Assembly (NCBI GenBank): GCA_031413815.1
Contig: JANOFU010000037.1
Span: 1 to 64,000 of the forward strand
DNA: 64,000 nt
Reading direction: 5' to 3'
Source: JAGVSR01 sp031413815
Lineage (GTDB): Bacteria > Pseudomonadota > Alphaproteobacteria > Rhizobiales > Hyphomicrobiaceae
In this document: one piece after another, positions 25,664 to 34,310 of the stretch
Numbering within the stretch: position 1 is the first letter of the stretch
How the letters are laid out: each line of letters opens with the position of its first letter
The notes under the pieces: model-generated
Told to the model about the DNA's origin: nothing
Database searches by the model: none
Seen by the model: only the letters and a program-made list of their open reading frames with translations
Translations under genes and position numbers: made by a program

Positions 25664-26380
25664 CTATCGAGCGGCGCGTGCCAACCGGCGGTACCAACCT
25701 TCAGACGCCTGCGTATTGCGCAGTATTTGCTCCCGCACATCTGCCTCAGCTTCGGTCTCTACACGAACCGTACCTTCCAAATGTGTGCTTTCGCGACGGA
25801 AAGGAATGACCTGAACGAGCGGCGTCCCACGCTCGATTGTGTACACCCCGTCCGTTGCAGTTGGGAGAAACGGGAAGTTGATCAACGACTTGTAGGTATC
25901 CGTATCGACCACGCCCGAGACCACCTCAAATACTGGGTTGTGACGGTTGAGCGGGGGCACGAACAGGCAGCTCCAGCCAGGCGGCGTGACAATGGTCCAA
26001 TAGTTGTGAAACTTGCACGGCGGCCGGGGCTCGCGCGGATTGCCAGCAATCTGATGCATGGCGTGATTGGACACCATTGTCCGGTCGATTTCCCAACCGG
26101 CGTCCACCGTTTGGCCGTTGTCCTTAATTTCAAGTCGAACCGTAGCGGCCACTGGGATCACCCAACCCGTCGTCAGCGCATCTAGGAACGGCATGCAGCG
26201 CTTCACGGTCAGGCCATTGTTGATCGCGGTAAGATGGTTCTTGTCGACGGGTGGCAATTTCTTGAACCAATCCGGCATGGCGGCTTTAGCCGGGACGGGT
26301 TCGGCCATTACGCCGTGGTCCTTTGGCGAACACAGAAATTCAATCCGTGGTTTGGTGATCTGACTGAGCAGTTTGAACAT
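25664..26380 (-). CDS. Protein of unknown function (DUF6065-like)
   Basis: 238 residues from ATG 26380, with GGAG 8 nt upstream. The same frame stays open further upstream through the RTX gene's complementary strand, but that part is an artefact of the RTX repeats. Soluble, no signal peptide. Visible features: FLCSPKDHG near the N-terminus, several Trp/Pro-rich motifs (MPDWFKKLPP, TPPGWSCLFVPPLNRHN), and a C-terminal basic helix (GWYRRLARAAR). These recall the uncharacterised DUF6065 family, recognised only tentatively. It is divergent from the RTX gene, and an ECF-type promoter (26415-26439) directs it, placing it in the sigma regulon. Possibly an intracellular modifying or chaperone-like function; not known. 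Confidence 0.65.
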   Translation of the reverse strand: MFKLLSQITKPRIEFLCSPKDHGVMAEPVPAKAAMPDWFKKLPPVDKNHLTAINNGLTVKRCMPFLDALTTGWVIPVAATVRLEIKDNGQTVDAGWEIDRTMVSNHAMHQIAGNPREPRPPCKFHNYWTIVTPPGWSCLFVPPLNRHNPVFEVVSGVVDTDTYKSLINFPFLPTATDGVYTIERGTPLVQVIPFRRESTHLEGTVRVETEAEADVREQILRNTQASEGWYRRLARAAR

Positions 26381-26414
26381 GGCGGCGCTCCGCTTGGTGG
26401 CTGATACGCGCGTG

Positions 26415-26439
26415 AACGCCGCAGCGCGCGTCCTATTCC
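26415..26439 (-). promoter_or_regulatory. ECF sigma promoter for the DUF6065-like gene
   Basis: On the minus strand GGAAT, 16 nt, CGTT; 34 bp before ATG 26380. Together with the site at 26496 it forms a divergent pair. Confidence 0.8.
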
Positions 26440-26495
26440 AGCAAATGACTGGAACGGGCCACCGGTTCTTCCTCCAGATCATCCCAGGACTGTGG

Positions 26496-26520
26496 GGAAT
26501 AACATCCAAGCAGCGGCGTT
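26496..26520 (+). promoter_or_regulatory. ECF sigma promoter for the RTX/T1SS operon
   Basis: GGAAT (26496-26500), 16 nt, CGTT (26517-26520); 55 bp before ATG 26576. Confidence 0.83.
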
Positions 26521-26575
26521 CCGCGAGTGCCGAGCGTATGGCCCGGCCTAGCAACGCAATGCATGGGAGTTCAAC

Positions 26576-27724
26576 ATGCCCGTTCCAACGGAGTTTGATG
26601 ACCGGCTCGTCGGCACCAATCTTGCCGATGTTCTTGATGGTCTTCAAGGAAATGACATCCTCGAAGGTTTCGGCGGCAATGACCGCCTGTCGGGAGGCGA
26701 GGGCAACGACGTTCTTTACGGCGACGACGGCAACGACACCCTCGATGGTGGTAAAGATAACGACGAACTTTTCGGCGGTACCGGCAACGACACGCTGATT
26801 GGCGGCGAAGGCGATGATCTCGTCGAAGGCGAGGACGGCGACGACAACTTGTCCGGCGGACAAGGCATGGACACGCTGTACGGCGGTACCGGCAACGACC
26901 GGCTTGACGGGGGGGAAGACGGTGACGTGCTGTTTGCCGGTGACGGTAACGACGTAGCGCTCGGTGGCAGCGGGCAGGATCAGGTCTTCGGCGGCTTTGG
27001 CAACGATCGTGTGTCTGGCGGTGACGATGCCGACCTCGTTGAAGGCGGAGACGGTAACGACGTCGTCAATGGCGATGCCGGCGAAGACGAACTCTACGGC
27101 GGACTTGGCGACGATCAGGTCAACGGTGGATCCGATTCCGACCTCATGTTCGGTGGCGATGGCAACGACCGCATGACCGGCGGTGATGGTGACGATACGG
27201 CGAATGGCGGTAACGGCATCGACACGATGTTCGGTGACGACGGCTCCGACACGCTCTTCGGTCAAGCTGGAAACGATCGCCTCGATGGCGGATTGAGCGA
27301 CGACATCCTCAATGGTGGCGATGGACTGGATGTGTTGCTTGGTGGTCTGGGCACCGATCGGCTGACCGGAGGTAATGGGATCGACACACTCACGGGCGGC
27401 GCTGACCAGGACTTCTTTATTCTGGCAAGGACCGCAGTAAACCGCGATGTGATTACCGACTTCAGTGTTGGCAATGATGATCTTGTCATCGAAGCGGCCC
27501 TGTTCGGTGGTGGTTTACAGGCCGGAAACTCCCTCGATCCGTCGCGGCTCGTCGCTTCGGGCGCACCGGTTGCTGCCGTCGCCGGTCAGGGCACTTTCCT
27601 GTTCAACACGACATCAAAGGCTCTGCTCTGGGACGTCGATGGAAAGGGCGGTGCTGCCGCAGTTCAGGTGGCGACGCTGACCGGTGTCAACGGTCTCACG
27701 ACCTCGGATTTTGAGATCGTCTAA
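26576..27724 (+). CDS. RTX (hemolysin-type calcium-binding) secreted protein
   Basis: 382 residues from ATG 26576 (GGGAG 8 nt upstream). Residues 10-280 consist almost wholly of the glycine- and aspartate-rich nonapeptide GGxGxDxLx (for example LEGFGGNDRLSGGEGNDVLYGDDGNDTLDGG). These repeats form calcium-binding parallel beta-rolls. The C-terminal 100 residues (DFFILARTAVNRDVITDFSVGNDDLVIEAALF ... LLWDVDGKGGAAAVQVATLTG) are the conserved domain that carries the uncleaved type I secretion signal in many alphaproteobacterial RTX proteins. There is no enzymatic domain, so it is probably a structural or surface-layer-type protein. Its own ABC transporter and HlyD adaptor follow directly. Confidence 0.93.
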   Translation: MPVPTEFDDRLVGTNLADVLDGLQGNDILEGFGGNDRLSGGEGNDVLYGDDGNDTLDGGKDNDELFGGTGNDTLIGGEGDDLVEGEDGDDNLSGGQGMDTLYGGTGNDRLDGGEDGDVLFAGDGNDVALGGSGQDQVFGGFGNDRVSGGDDADLVEGGDGNDVVNGDAGEDELYGGLGDDQVNGGSDSDLMFGGDGNDRMTGGDGDDTANGGNGIDTMFGDDGSDTLFGQAGNDRLDGGLSDDILNGGDGLDVLLGGLGTDRLTGGNGIDTLTGGADQDFFILARTAVNRDVITDFSVGNDDLVIEAALFGGGLQAGNSLDPSRLVASGAPVAAVAGQGTFLFNTTSKALLWDVDGKGGAAAVQVATLTGVNGLTTSDFEIV

Positions 27725-27804
27725 GTGCGGAGTGACCAGGCGGGGTGTCGCCTGCCTGGTCTCATCCGAAATCCACACGTCAAGGCAAAAAAGTGAGCCA
27801 TCAC

Positions 27805-29544
27805 ATGTCCACTCGAAATGCGCAGCAATTCCTCGGCGGTGCTTGGATTTGGCTCTCGCTTTTGATGCTGTCCGGCGTGATCAACCTGTTGGCCCTGTCG
27901 GGGGCGTTTTACATGCTCCAGGTCTACGATCGTGTCCTGACAAGCCACAGTATCGAAACTCTCGTGGTTCTGTCGGCGCTGGTCGCAGGGCTTTACCTCA
28001 TTTTCGGGTTGCTGGATGCCATCCGGGCCCAAATTCTCTCCAGAGTGGGAAGCCGCTTTGATGAAGAGTTGATGCCGCGCGCACAAGAGAGCGCGACCTG
28101 GGCTGTTCTGGCCAATCCTCCAACCGCAGATCCTGTGCAACCCATCCGGGATGTCGATCTCATGCGGGGCTTCCTGACGAGCGCGGCCCCAAGCGCCTTG
28201 CTCGATCTTCCGTGGATACCGCTGTTTCTTGGTTTCGTCTGGCTTCTGAGCCCGGCTCTCGGCTTCCTCGCTCTCGGCGGGCTTCTCGCTCTCGTGACCT
28301 TGGCATGGCTGACCGATGCGGCAACGAAAGGCCTGGAGCAAACCGTGTCCTCCAGAGCGTCGCTCCGCTCACAAGAACTCAATTCCAGTTTGCGCAACGC
28401 CGAAACCGCTGCTGCTATGGGCTTTGCAACTGACGCTGCCATCCGCTTTCTTGATGCCAATAACAGGTATTGTGACGCCCAAGGCCGGTCGACAGATGTC
28501 ATTGCTTGGTTTGCGGCCGCCTCGAAGGTGGTGCGGTTGTTGTTGCAGTCGGCGATTCTGGGGCTTGGCGCATATCTGGCAATTCACGATCAGATCACGA
28601 CAGGAGGGATGATCGCCGCGTCGATTGCTGCGGCACGCGGTCTCGCACCGGCTGAACTCGCAATCGCCAGCTGGCGCACCTTCTCGGCGGCGCGTCAAAG
28701 TTTTGGCCGGCTGCGGCCATTGGCGCAGTCCACAGCAACACACACGCACCCGATCGCGCTACCCGCGCCGCGCAGCACTGTGAGCCTTGAGCGGGCGTCC
28801 GTTCTCAATCCCATTACGCGCCGGCTCTGCCTCAGCAACGTATCGCTGCAACTCCAGGCAGGAAGTGGGCTGGCGATCGTGGGTAAGAGCGGCTCAGGCA
28901 AGTCGACACTCGCTCGCGTCCTAGTCGGGGTTTGCCCGCTGGCCAACGGGACGCTGCGCTTCGACGGCACGCCGATGGACCGCTGGCCCGTTCAGGACCG
29001 CGGACCTCTCATTGGATACTTGCCACAAGCCGTTGACCTCAGCGATGGAACCATCGCCGACAACATCGCCCGCCTCGATCCCAACCCAAACAGCGATCTC
29101 GTCGTGGAAGCGGCCAAGGCGGCTGGTATTCACGAGGTCATTGTTCACTTGCCGGACGGATACGAGACGCGGGTCGGGACCACTGGTTTTGCGCTCTCAG
29201 CTGGCCAACGCCAACTGGTCGGGCTTGCGCGGGCGCTCTACGGGAAGCCGTTTCTCCTTGTCCTAGATGAACCCAACACCAATCTCGACTCCGACGGCGA
29301 AGCTGCCCTCATCGAAGCGCTTCATGGCGCCCGCAGGCGAGGCGCAATCGTCGTCGTGATCGCTCACCGCCGGAGCATGCTTGGCGTGTGCGATCTGGTC
29401 GCCCAGCTCGAGGGTGGCCAGCTCAGGGTCTTCGGTCCGAAGAGCGAGGTCCTGGAGAACACGGTTCGTGCCATGCCCGCCGCCAATGCTCCAGGCCGCG
29501 CCAGCCGCCAGTCCGATACAAGCAAAAGGATGCAAGCACCGTGA
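27805..29544 (+). CDS. Type I secretion system permease/ATPase (PrtD family)
   Basis: 579 residues from ATG 27805 (GTG 27793 is an alternative with AAGG upstream). The six-span export domain is in residues about 15-300. A complete ATPase follows: Walker A in IVGKSGSGKSTLARVL, Q-loop YLPQAVDL, signature LSAGQRQLVGLARAL, Walker B LLVLDEPNTNLDSDGE, H-loop VIAHRRSML. This is the inner-membrane energiser of type I secretion, most similar to the PrtD/AprD branch that exports RTX proteins. The stop codon overlaps the HlyD start (GTGA), and the RTX substrate gene is 80 bp upstream. No TolC-type outer-membrane gene is present here; a housekeeping TolC is probably shared. Confidence 0.92.
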   Translation: MSTRNAQQFLGGAWIWLSLLMLSGVINLLALSGAFYMLQVYDRVLTSHSIETLVVLSALVAGLYLIFGLLDAIRAQILSRVGSRFDEELMPRAQESATWAVLANPPTADPVQPIRDVDLMRGFLTSAAPSALLDLPWIPLFLGFVWLLSPALGFLALGGLLALVTLAWLTDAATKGLEQTVSSRASLRSQELNSSLRNAETAAAMGFATDAAIRFLDANNRYCDAQGRSTDVIAWFAAASKVVRLLLQSAILGLGAYLAIHDQITTGGMIAASIAAARGLAPAELAIASWRTFSAARQSFGRLRPLAQSTATHTHPIALPAPRSTVSLERASVLNPITRRLCLSNVSLQLQAGSGLAIVGKSGSGKSTLARVLVGVCPLANGTLRFDGTPMDRWPVQDRGPLIGYLPQAVDLSDGTIADNIARLDPNPNSDLVVEAAKAAGIHEVIVHLPDGYETRVGTTGFALSAGQRQLVGLARALYGKPFLLVLDEPNTNLDSDGEAALIEALHGARRRGAIVVVIAHRRSMLGVCDLVAQLEGGQLRVFGPKSEVLENTVRAMPAANAPGRASRQSDTSKRMQAP

Positions 29545-30914
29545 CCCCGCTTCCAAAGTCAAAATCACTCGTGGTTGCGGATGAGCACCAGCAGCAGAAT
29601 GCACGGCAGCGCCAGCAACGTCAGACGCTCGCGCGCAAGTCGAGCGGCATTCTCAATCGCATACTTGCCGGGTTCGTTCTGGTGGGACTTCTGATTGGTG
29701 GCTTGGGTGGCTGGAGCGCGACCGCGGAACTTTCGGGGGCAGTTATTGCCCCGGGTCAGTTGGTCGTTGATGGTAGCGCAAAGAAAATTCAGCACGCGAC
29801 GGGGGGCGTCATCGGCGACATTCGCGTCAAGAACGGCGATCGTGTGTCTGCCGGTGATGTTCTACTGACACTTGACGAGACGCAAGCGGGCGCGCAACTC
29901 GCAATCTTGGATAACAAGATCCTCCGATTGACGAGCGAGAAACACCGCCTGGAAGCCGAGCGCGACGGCAAAGCGATGCTCCGTCTGGCTGATGGATTCG
30001 ATACGAGAGATCCCAAAGTGAAGGCCGCGTTTTCCGGTGAAGAGAACTTATTGAAGGCACGCATGACCGGCTGGCGCACACAAAAGTTGCGGCTTAGCGA
30101 ACGGATACAACAAATTCGCAAGGAGATCGAGGCGATCACAGCTCAACGCAAAGCGAAGGAGCGCGAGATAGCACTGATCAAGCGGGAGCTCGGCATGGTC
30201 GAAGAACTGCGCGAGAAGAAGCTGACCAATCTCCCGCGGCTGATAGAAGTGCAGCGTGAAGTGGCGCGATTTGAAGGCGAGCACGGTGCGCTACAAGCGC
30301 AAATTGCCCGGTCTGAAAGCCACATCGCAGAGATCGAACTTCAGATGGCCGAGCTTGATCAGCGCATCCTGACCGAAGCGCATACTGAGATCAGGAACGT
30401 TGACGCTCAGATCGGTGAACTGGACGAGCGCCGCCTCGCCGCCGCCGACCAGGTACGCCGTACTGAGCTGCGTTCGCCGGTGGCAGGTATTGTTCACGAT
30501 CTTTCCGTCCACACCATCGGGGGCGTCATACGCCCCGGGGAGACCGCAATGATGATTGTTCCAAGCGAGGATGCACTGCTCGTTGAAGCAAGGCTTGCCC
30601 CAGGCGACATCGATCAGGTTGTGGTTGGCCAACCAGCACGGCTGAGGTTCACTGCCCTCAATCAGAAGGCAACACCCGAACTTACAGGGACGGTGATCCA
30701 CGTTGGTGCCGATCTGACCCGTGACCCAACCACTGGGCGCGAGCACTTCACCGCGCGCATCACACTCGACGAAGGACAATCGGCCAAATTCAATGGCGTG
30801 AAACTCGTCGCGGGCATGCCGGTCGAAGGCTTCATTGCCACGGGCCAACGGACCGCCCTGTCATACTTACTCAAGCCATTAAGCGATCAGATCGAGCGCG
30901 CCTTGCGGGAGTGA
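29541..30914 (+). CDS. HlyD-family type I secretion periplasmic adaptor (PrtE type)
   Basis: 457 residues from GTG 29541, chosen because AAGGA precedes it and it overlaps the ABC stop by 4 nt. A cytoplasmic N-terminus (about 1-42) is followed by one membrane span (about 43-65: ILAGFVLVGLLIGGLGGWSA). A barrel-sandwich half-motif comes next (IQHATGGVIGDIRVKNGDRV), then a long coiled-coil hairpin (about 130-310). The second lipoyl half (TELRSPVAGIVHDLSVHTIGGVI) and the beta-barrel end (VKLVAGMPVEGFIATGQRTALSYLLKPL) follow; GMPVEGFI is the family hallmark. It links the ABC transporter to a TolC-like channel. Confidence 0.92.
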   Translation: MTPLPKSKSLVVADEHQQQNARQRQQRQTLARKSSGILNRILAGFVLVGLLIGGLGGWSATAELSGAVIAPGQLVVDGSAKKIQHATGGVIGDIRVKNGDRVSAGDVLLTLDETQAGAQLAILDNKILRLTSEKHRLEAERDGKAMLRLADGFDTRDPKVKAAFSGEENLLKARMTGWRTQKLRLSERIQQIRKEIEAITAQRKAKEREIALIKRELGMVEELREKKLTNLPRLIEVQREVARFEGEHGALQAQIARSESHIAEIELQMAELDQRILTEAHTEIRNVDAQIGELDERRLAAADQVRRTELRSPVAGIVHDLSVHTIGGVIRPGETAMMIVPSEDALLVEARLAPGDIDQVVVGQPARLRFTALNQKATPELTGTVIHVGADLTRDPTTGREHFTARITLDEGQSAKFNGVKLVAGMPVEGFIATGQRTALSYLLKPLSDQIERALRE

Positions 30915-31024
30915 CTGGGGCTACGAAACCAGTTTCGATGCAACCCATGTATTTCACTGCCGGGCAAATGAGGGAGCATCGAGGGCGCGATCGTCTCATA
31001 CCTATTGGTTTTCGATTGTGATGA

Positions 31025-31099
31025 TGGTGGGCGGTGCAGGGATTGAACCTGCGACCCCACCCGTGTGAAGGGTGTGCTCTACCGCTGAGCTAACCGCCC
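31025..31099 (-). tRNA. tRNA-Val (anticodon CAC)
   Basis: Read on the minus strand, the 75-nt sequence folds as a cloverleaf. Acceptor GGGCGGT pairs with ACCGCCC, the D-arm has GCTC/GAGC, and the anticodon loop TTCACAC contains CAC. The T-arm is GCAGG-TTCAATC-CCTGC. The discriminator A and an encoded CCA complete the 3' end. Confidence 0.95.
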
Positions 31100-31192
31100 G
31101 CGCGCCCCGGAAGGATCGCGCAAGGCGCCCGTTATGAGAGCGTGCATGCTGGGTGTCAAGGATGGGGCCGGGGCCAGCCACCTGTTCGCGCG

Positions 31193-31420
31193 TCACGTCG
31201 CGCGCCGCAATACGAATCGCAGGATACCGTCCATTTCGCCGCTCTCGACGAGCGTGTGGCCAGTGGCACGGCAAAACGCATTAAAATCATCAACAGCGCC
31301 CGGATCTGTGGCCAGGATTTCCAAGGTGCCGCCGGCCGGAACCTCGGTCATGGCCTTTTTTGCCTTGAGGATGGGAAGCGGGCAGACAAGGCCACGAGTA
31401 TCCAAAATTTTGTCGGCCAT
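31193..31420 (-). CDS. tusA: TusA/SirA-family sulfurtransferase
   Basis: 75 residues from ATG 31420, with AAGG 7 nt upstream. Small alpha/beta protein with the hallmark motif GLVCPLPILKAKKAM, whose Cys carries persulfide sulfur, followed by the expected LEILATDPGAVDDF and HTLVESGEMDG. TusA proteins relay sulfur to tRNA thiolation, molybdenum cofactor or sulfur-oxidation enzymes. No partner tus genes are adjacent. The molybdoenzyme at 40 kb and the DsrE-like protein at 36 kb are possible users. Confidence 0.93.
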   Translation of the reverse strand: MADKILDTRGLVCPLPILKAKKAMTEVPAGGTLEILATDPGAVDDFNAFCRATGHTLVESGEMDGILRFVLRRAT

Positions 31421-31648
31421 TCCACGCCTTTCGGGCTTGAACCTGCGCCCCGGGTTTCACACTTTGGTTTAAGTCAAGTCTGCGCCCCGCTCAACCGGCA
31501 CTTGCAACACAGCCTTAGCCGATGCAACCATCCCCTCGGTCCGGCGCGATTCCGTCGCTGGTTTGCGAGCCACGCAGTTTGACTGACGGCCCCGCCATAG
31601 AGCGCGGCCGGAAAAAAAACGGGTCTGGGGCCGGGAAAGGGAATAGGC

Positions 31649-33982
31649 ATGGCTGACGCGAGCGGAGCAGGACCATCGCTCCTGTTTTCGTCCAGCCTTG
31701 CAAGGCTTGGGCTATTGGGGTTGCGTTCGCCGGTGTTGGCCGCAATCGCAGTTTTAATCATCTCGTTAATCGCGGCACTGGGCGTTGCGCGCCTGAAAGT
31801 CGATGACAGCCTGTCGGAATTGTTCCGCACCGACACCAAGGAATTCCGGCAGTACGAGGAAATCGACCGGCGCTTTCCGTCGAGCGAGTATGACGTGCTC
31901 GTGGTCGTCGAGGGCAAGGATCTTCTCAAGAAGCCGCAGCTAGATGCCCTTGGCCGCGCGATTGTCGAACTGCAGCTGACCGACGGCGTCGGCGGGTTGA
32001 TTTCGATGCTGTCGGCGCGCGGCAAGCCCGACGCAACGGGGTATGCCGCACCGGTGGTGCCCGACGAGATTCCCGACGGCCCGGCTTACGATCAAATGAT
32101 CGAGGCGTTGAAATCAAACGACATCGTCAAGGGCAAGTTCTTGTCCGATGACGGGCAACTGGCGCTGGCGGTGATTTCGCTCGACCGGACGGTGGTGGCG
32201 GAGAAGACGGCGAGGGTGGTAATCGGCGGCATCAATGATGTCCTCACTGCCGAGTTGAAGGGCTCGGGGCTCGCGACCAAACTCACGGGCGCGCCGGTGA
32301 TGCAACTTGAGATCCGCAACGCGGTCGAGCGCGACCAGCTCTTGTACAATGGGCTGGGACTGTTGTTTGGAGCCGTGATTGCGGCAATATTTTTCCGGCG
32401 CGTGTCACTCATGGCCGTTGCGGCGTTGCCGCCCGTGCTCGCCGTGCTCTGGTCGCTGGGGCTGCTGGGCTGGCTCGACTTCAAGCTCAATCTGTTTCTC
32501 AACATCATGACGCCGCTCGTGATGGTGATGGGGTTTGCCGACAGCATGCAGATGGTGTCGGCCATCCGGATCCGGTTGCGCGAGGGTGACACGCGGGCAG
32601 AAGCGGCGGCGTTTGCGGTCAAAGTGGTGGGCCCAGCCTGCGTGATCGCACACGCCGCGACGCTGTTGTCATTCATTGCGCTTCAGTTGTCCGAGTCGGG
32701 GCTTATCCGCGCCTTTGGTCAGGCAGGGGCTCTGGCGACGCTGGTGTCGTTTGTGGCCATCATCGTGGTGCTGCCGCTCATGGCCGTGCTGTTTATCCGC
32801 AATGAAGCCGAGCTCGGTCGCGACCGGACGCCGGCCGATGGTCTAATGGACGGGCTGGGCACCATCGTCGGCAACATTGTTGACCGGGTGGTGCGCCATC
32901 CGTGGTTTTACACGCTGACGGGACTGGCCTTGTTTGTGGTGTTTGGGGCCGCCCATTTGGCGCTCGAGCCACGCTACCGGTTGGCCGACCAGGTGCCGGA
33001 TAAAGAACAGGCGTTAGCGGCAACAGGCAGCCTCGACAAAAAGTTGACCGGTGCCAATCCGGTTCACGTCATGATCCAGTGGAACAAGGACGGTGCTGAC
33101 GGCGCGCCCGGTATTGGGCTCTACGATGTCGCGACATTGTCCGTGATCAACCGGGCGCACGAAGTTCTGGAGAAAGAAGCCGGGCTCGGCAACGTCTGGT
33201 CGCTCGACAGTCTGCGGCGGTGGCTGGCCGAGACCGGCGACAGCAGCATCGAAACGATCAAGAGGTATGTCGGCCTGCTGCCGGAGCATCTGGTGCGCCG
33301 GTTTATTGATGCTGATGAAAACGCAGTGCTGGTGACGGCGCGGTTGCCCGACATTGATGCCAGCGAGATCTTGCCGGTGGTCGAAAAGATCGACAAAGCG
33401 CTCGATGTCGTGCGCAAAGAGCACCCCGGCTTTGAGATTGCTGTGACCGGTTTGCCGGCGATTGCCGCGCGCAACAGCGCCCGCATGATCGGTCAGCTCA
33501 ACGAAAGCATTCCGATTTGCGTCGGTGTTGCGGCGTTGCTGTTAGCGCTGGCGTTCAGGTCGCCGTTTGCCGGCATCATTTCCATTCTGCCGGGGCTGTT
33601 CCCGGTGGTGACGGCCGGGGCGCTGTTGTGGGTGACCAGCGGCGGCTTGGAGTTTTCGTCGGTGGTGGCGCTGCTCGTTGTCTTTGGATTGGGGATCGAT
33701 GCGCTGATTCATTTTCTCAACCGCCTGCGGATGGAAGAGCGGCCCGGGGAAGCGCCGGAGCATGCCATCCGCCGCGCGCGCATTCTGGTTGGTCCCGCGA
33801 TCATTCTGACGACGATCGTTTTAGCATTCGGGCTCGGTGTGACGGTGTTCTCGGATCTGCCGTCGCTGCGGACGTTCGGACTTGTCTGCGGCGTGACGCT
33901 GCTGGCGTCACTGTTCGCCGACCTCGTGCTGTTGCCGGCGACAATCCTGATTTACAGGCGGTTGTTTCCGCAGCGGGTGTAG
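31649..33982 (+). CDS. MMPL/RND-family lipid-type exporter
   Basis: 777 residues from ATG 31649 (AAAGGGAA upstream). Two six-span halves each preceded by a periplasmic loop: first span about 27-47, first loop about 50-220, second loop about 430-620. The sterol-sensing/MMPL-type core is seen in FGAVIAAIFFRRVSLMAV ... TPLVMVMGFADSMQMVSAIRIR, and in the second half FGLGIDALIHFLNRLRMEERPG ... FSDLPSLRTFGLVCG. Related alphaproteobacterial proteins (HpnN) shuttle hopanoids to the outer membrane, but this one is shorter and no hopanoid genes flank it, so the cargo is unknown. Single gene. Confidence 0.85.
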   Translation: MADASGAGPSLLFSSSLARLGLLGLRSPVLAAIAVLIISLIAALGVARLKVDDSLSELFRTDTKEFRQYEEIDRRFPSSEYDVLVVVEGKDLLKKPQLDALGRAIVELQLTDGVGGLISMLSARGKPDATGYAAPVVPDEIPDGPAYDQMIEALKSNDIVKGKFLSDDGQLALAVISLDRTVVAEKTARVVIGGINDVLTAELKGSGLATKLTGAPVMQLEIRNAVERDQLLYNGLGLLFGAVIAAIFFRRVSLMAVAALPPVLAVLWSLGLLGWLDFKLNLFLNIMTPLVMVMGFADSMQMVSAIRIRLREGDTRAEAAAFAVKVVGPACVIAHAATLLSFIALQLSESGLIRAFGQAGALATLVSFVAIIVVLPLMAVLFIRNEAELGRDRTPADGLMDGLGTIVGNIVDRVVRHPWFYTLTGLALFVVFGAAHLALEPRYRLADQVPDKEQALAATGSLDKKLTGANPVHVMIQWNKDGADGAPGIGLYDVATLSVINRAHEVLEKEAGLGNVWSLDSLRRWLAETGDSSIETIKRYVGLLPEHLVRRFIDADENAVLVTARLPDIDASEILPVVEKIDKALDVVRKEHPGFEIAVTGLPAIAARNSARMIGQLNESIPICVGVAALLLALAFRSPFAGIISILPGLFPVVTAGALLWVTSGGLEFSSVVALLVVFGLGIDALIHFLNRLRMEERPGEAPEHAIRRARILVGPAIILTTIVLAFGLGVTVFSDLPSLRTFGLVCGVTLLASLFADLVLLPATILIYRRLFPQRV

Positions 33983-34083
33983 GATGTCTGCAGCATGGTG
34001 CCCGGTGTAAGTGACTAGCGATGCACGGGACAAACCCTGCGCAGCCGTGTATGATCATCCTCAGATTAGCTGGGTCATACACC

Positions 34084-34308
34084 ATGCAGAATGCGCGAAT
34101 CTCGGCCGATCCTTCCGTCATGATGGGCAAACCCTGTATCAAGGGCACTCGCATCACCGTCGAATTGATCTTGCGCAAGCTCGGCCAGGGTCATGCATTT
34201 GCAGACCTGCTGGAGGCGTATCCTCACCTGAGCGCCGAGGATATCAAGGCGGCGCTGGCGTTCGCAGCAGACTATATGCAGCATGAAACGGTGCTTGCGG
34301 CAGAGTAG
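34084..34308 (+). CDS. DUF433 antitoxin-like protein
   Basis: 74 residues from ATG 34084. Matches the DUF433 family: ISADPSVMMGKPCIKGTRITVELILRKLGQGHAFADLLEAYPHLSAEDIKAALAFAADYM, a small winged-helix protein that typically precedes a DUF5615 PIN-like toxin. The toxin gene starts 2 bp after this stop but is frameshifted (see 34311-34675). Likely the surviving antitoxin half. Confidence 0.9.
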   Translation: MQNARISADPSVMMGKPCIKGTRITVELILRKLGQGHAFADLLEAYPHLSAEDIKAALAFAADYMQHETVLAAE

Positions 34309-34310
34309 GT

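Noticed and set aside
25532..26185. Plus-strand frame opposite the DUF6065-like gene
   Set aside because: No domain, no ribosome-binding site, starts inside the terminator; the minus-strand gene has promoter, ribosome-binding site and sensible composition.
26381..27265. Minus-strand open frame joined to the DUF6065-like gene through the RTX gene
   Set aside because: The Val/Ala-rich translation is the antisense of RTX repeats; a proper ribosome-binding site and ATG at 26380 mark the true start.
26600..27420. CRISPR-like array
   Set aside because: The short GC-rich repeats are the in-frame RTX nonapeptide coding repeats; no regular spacers.
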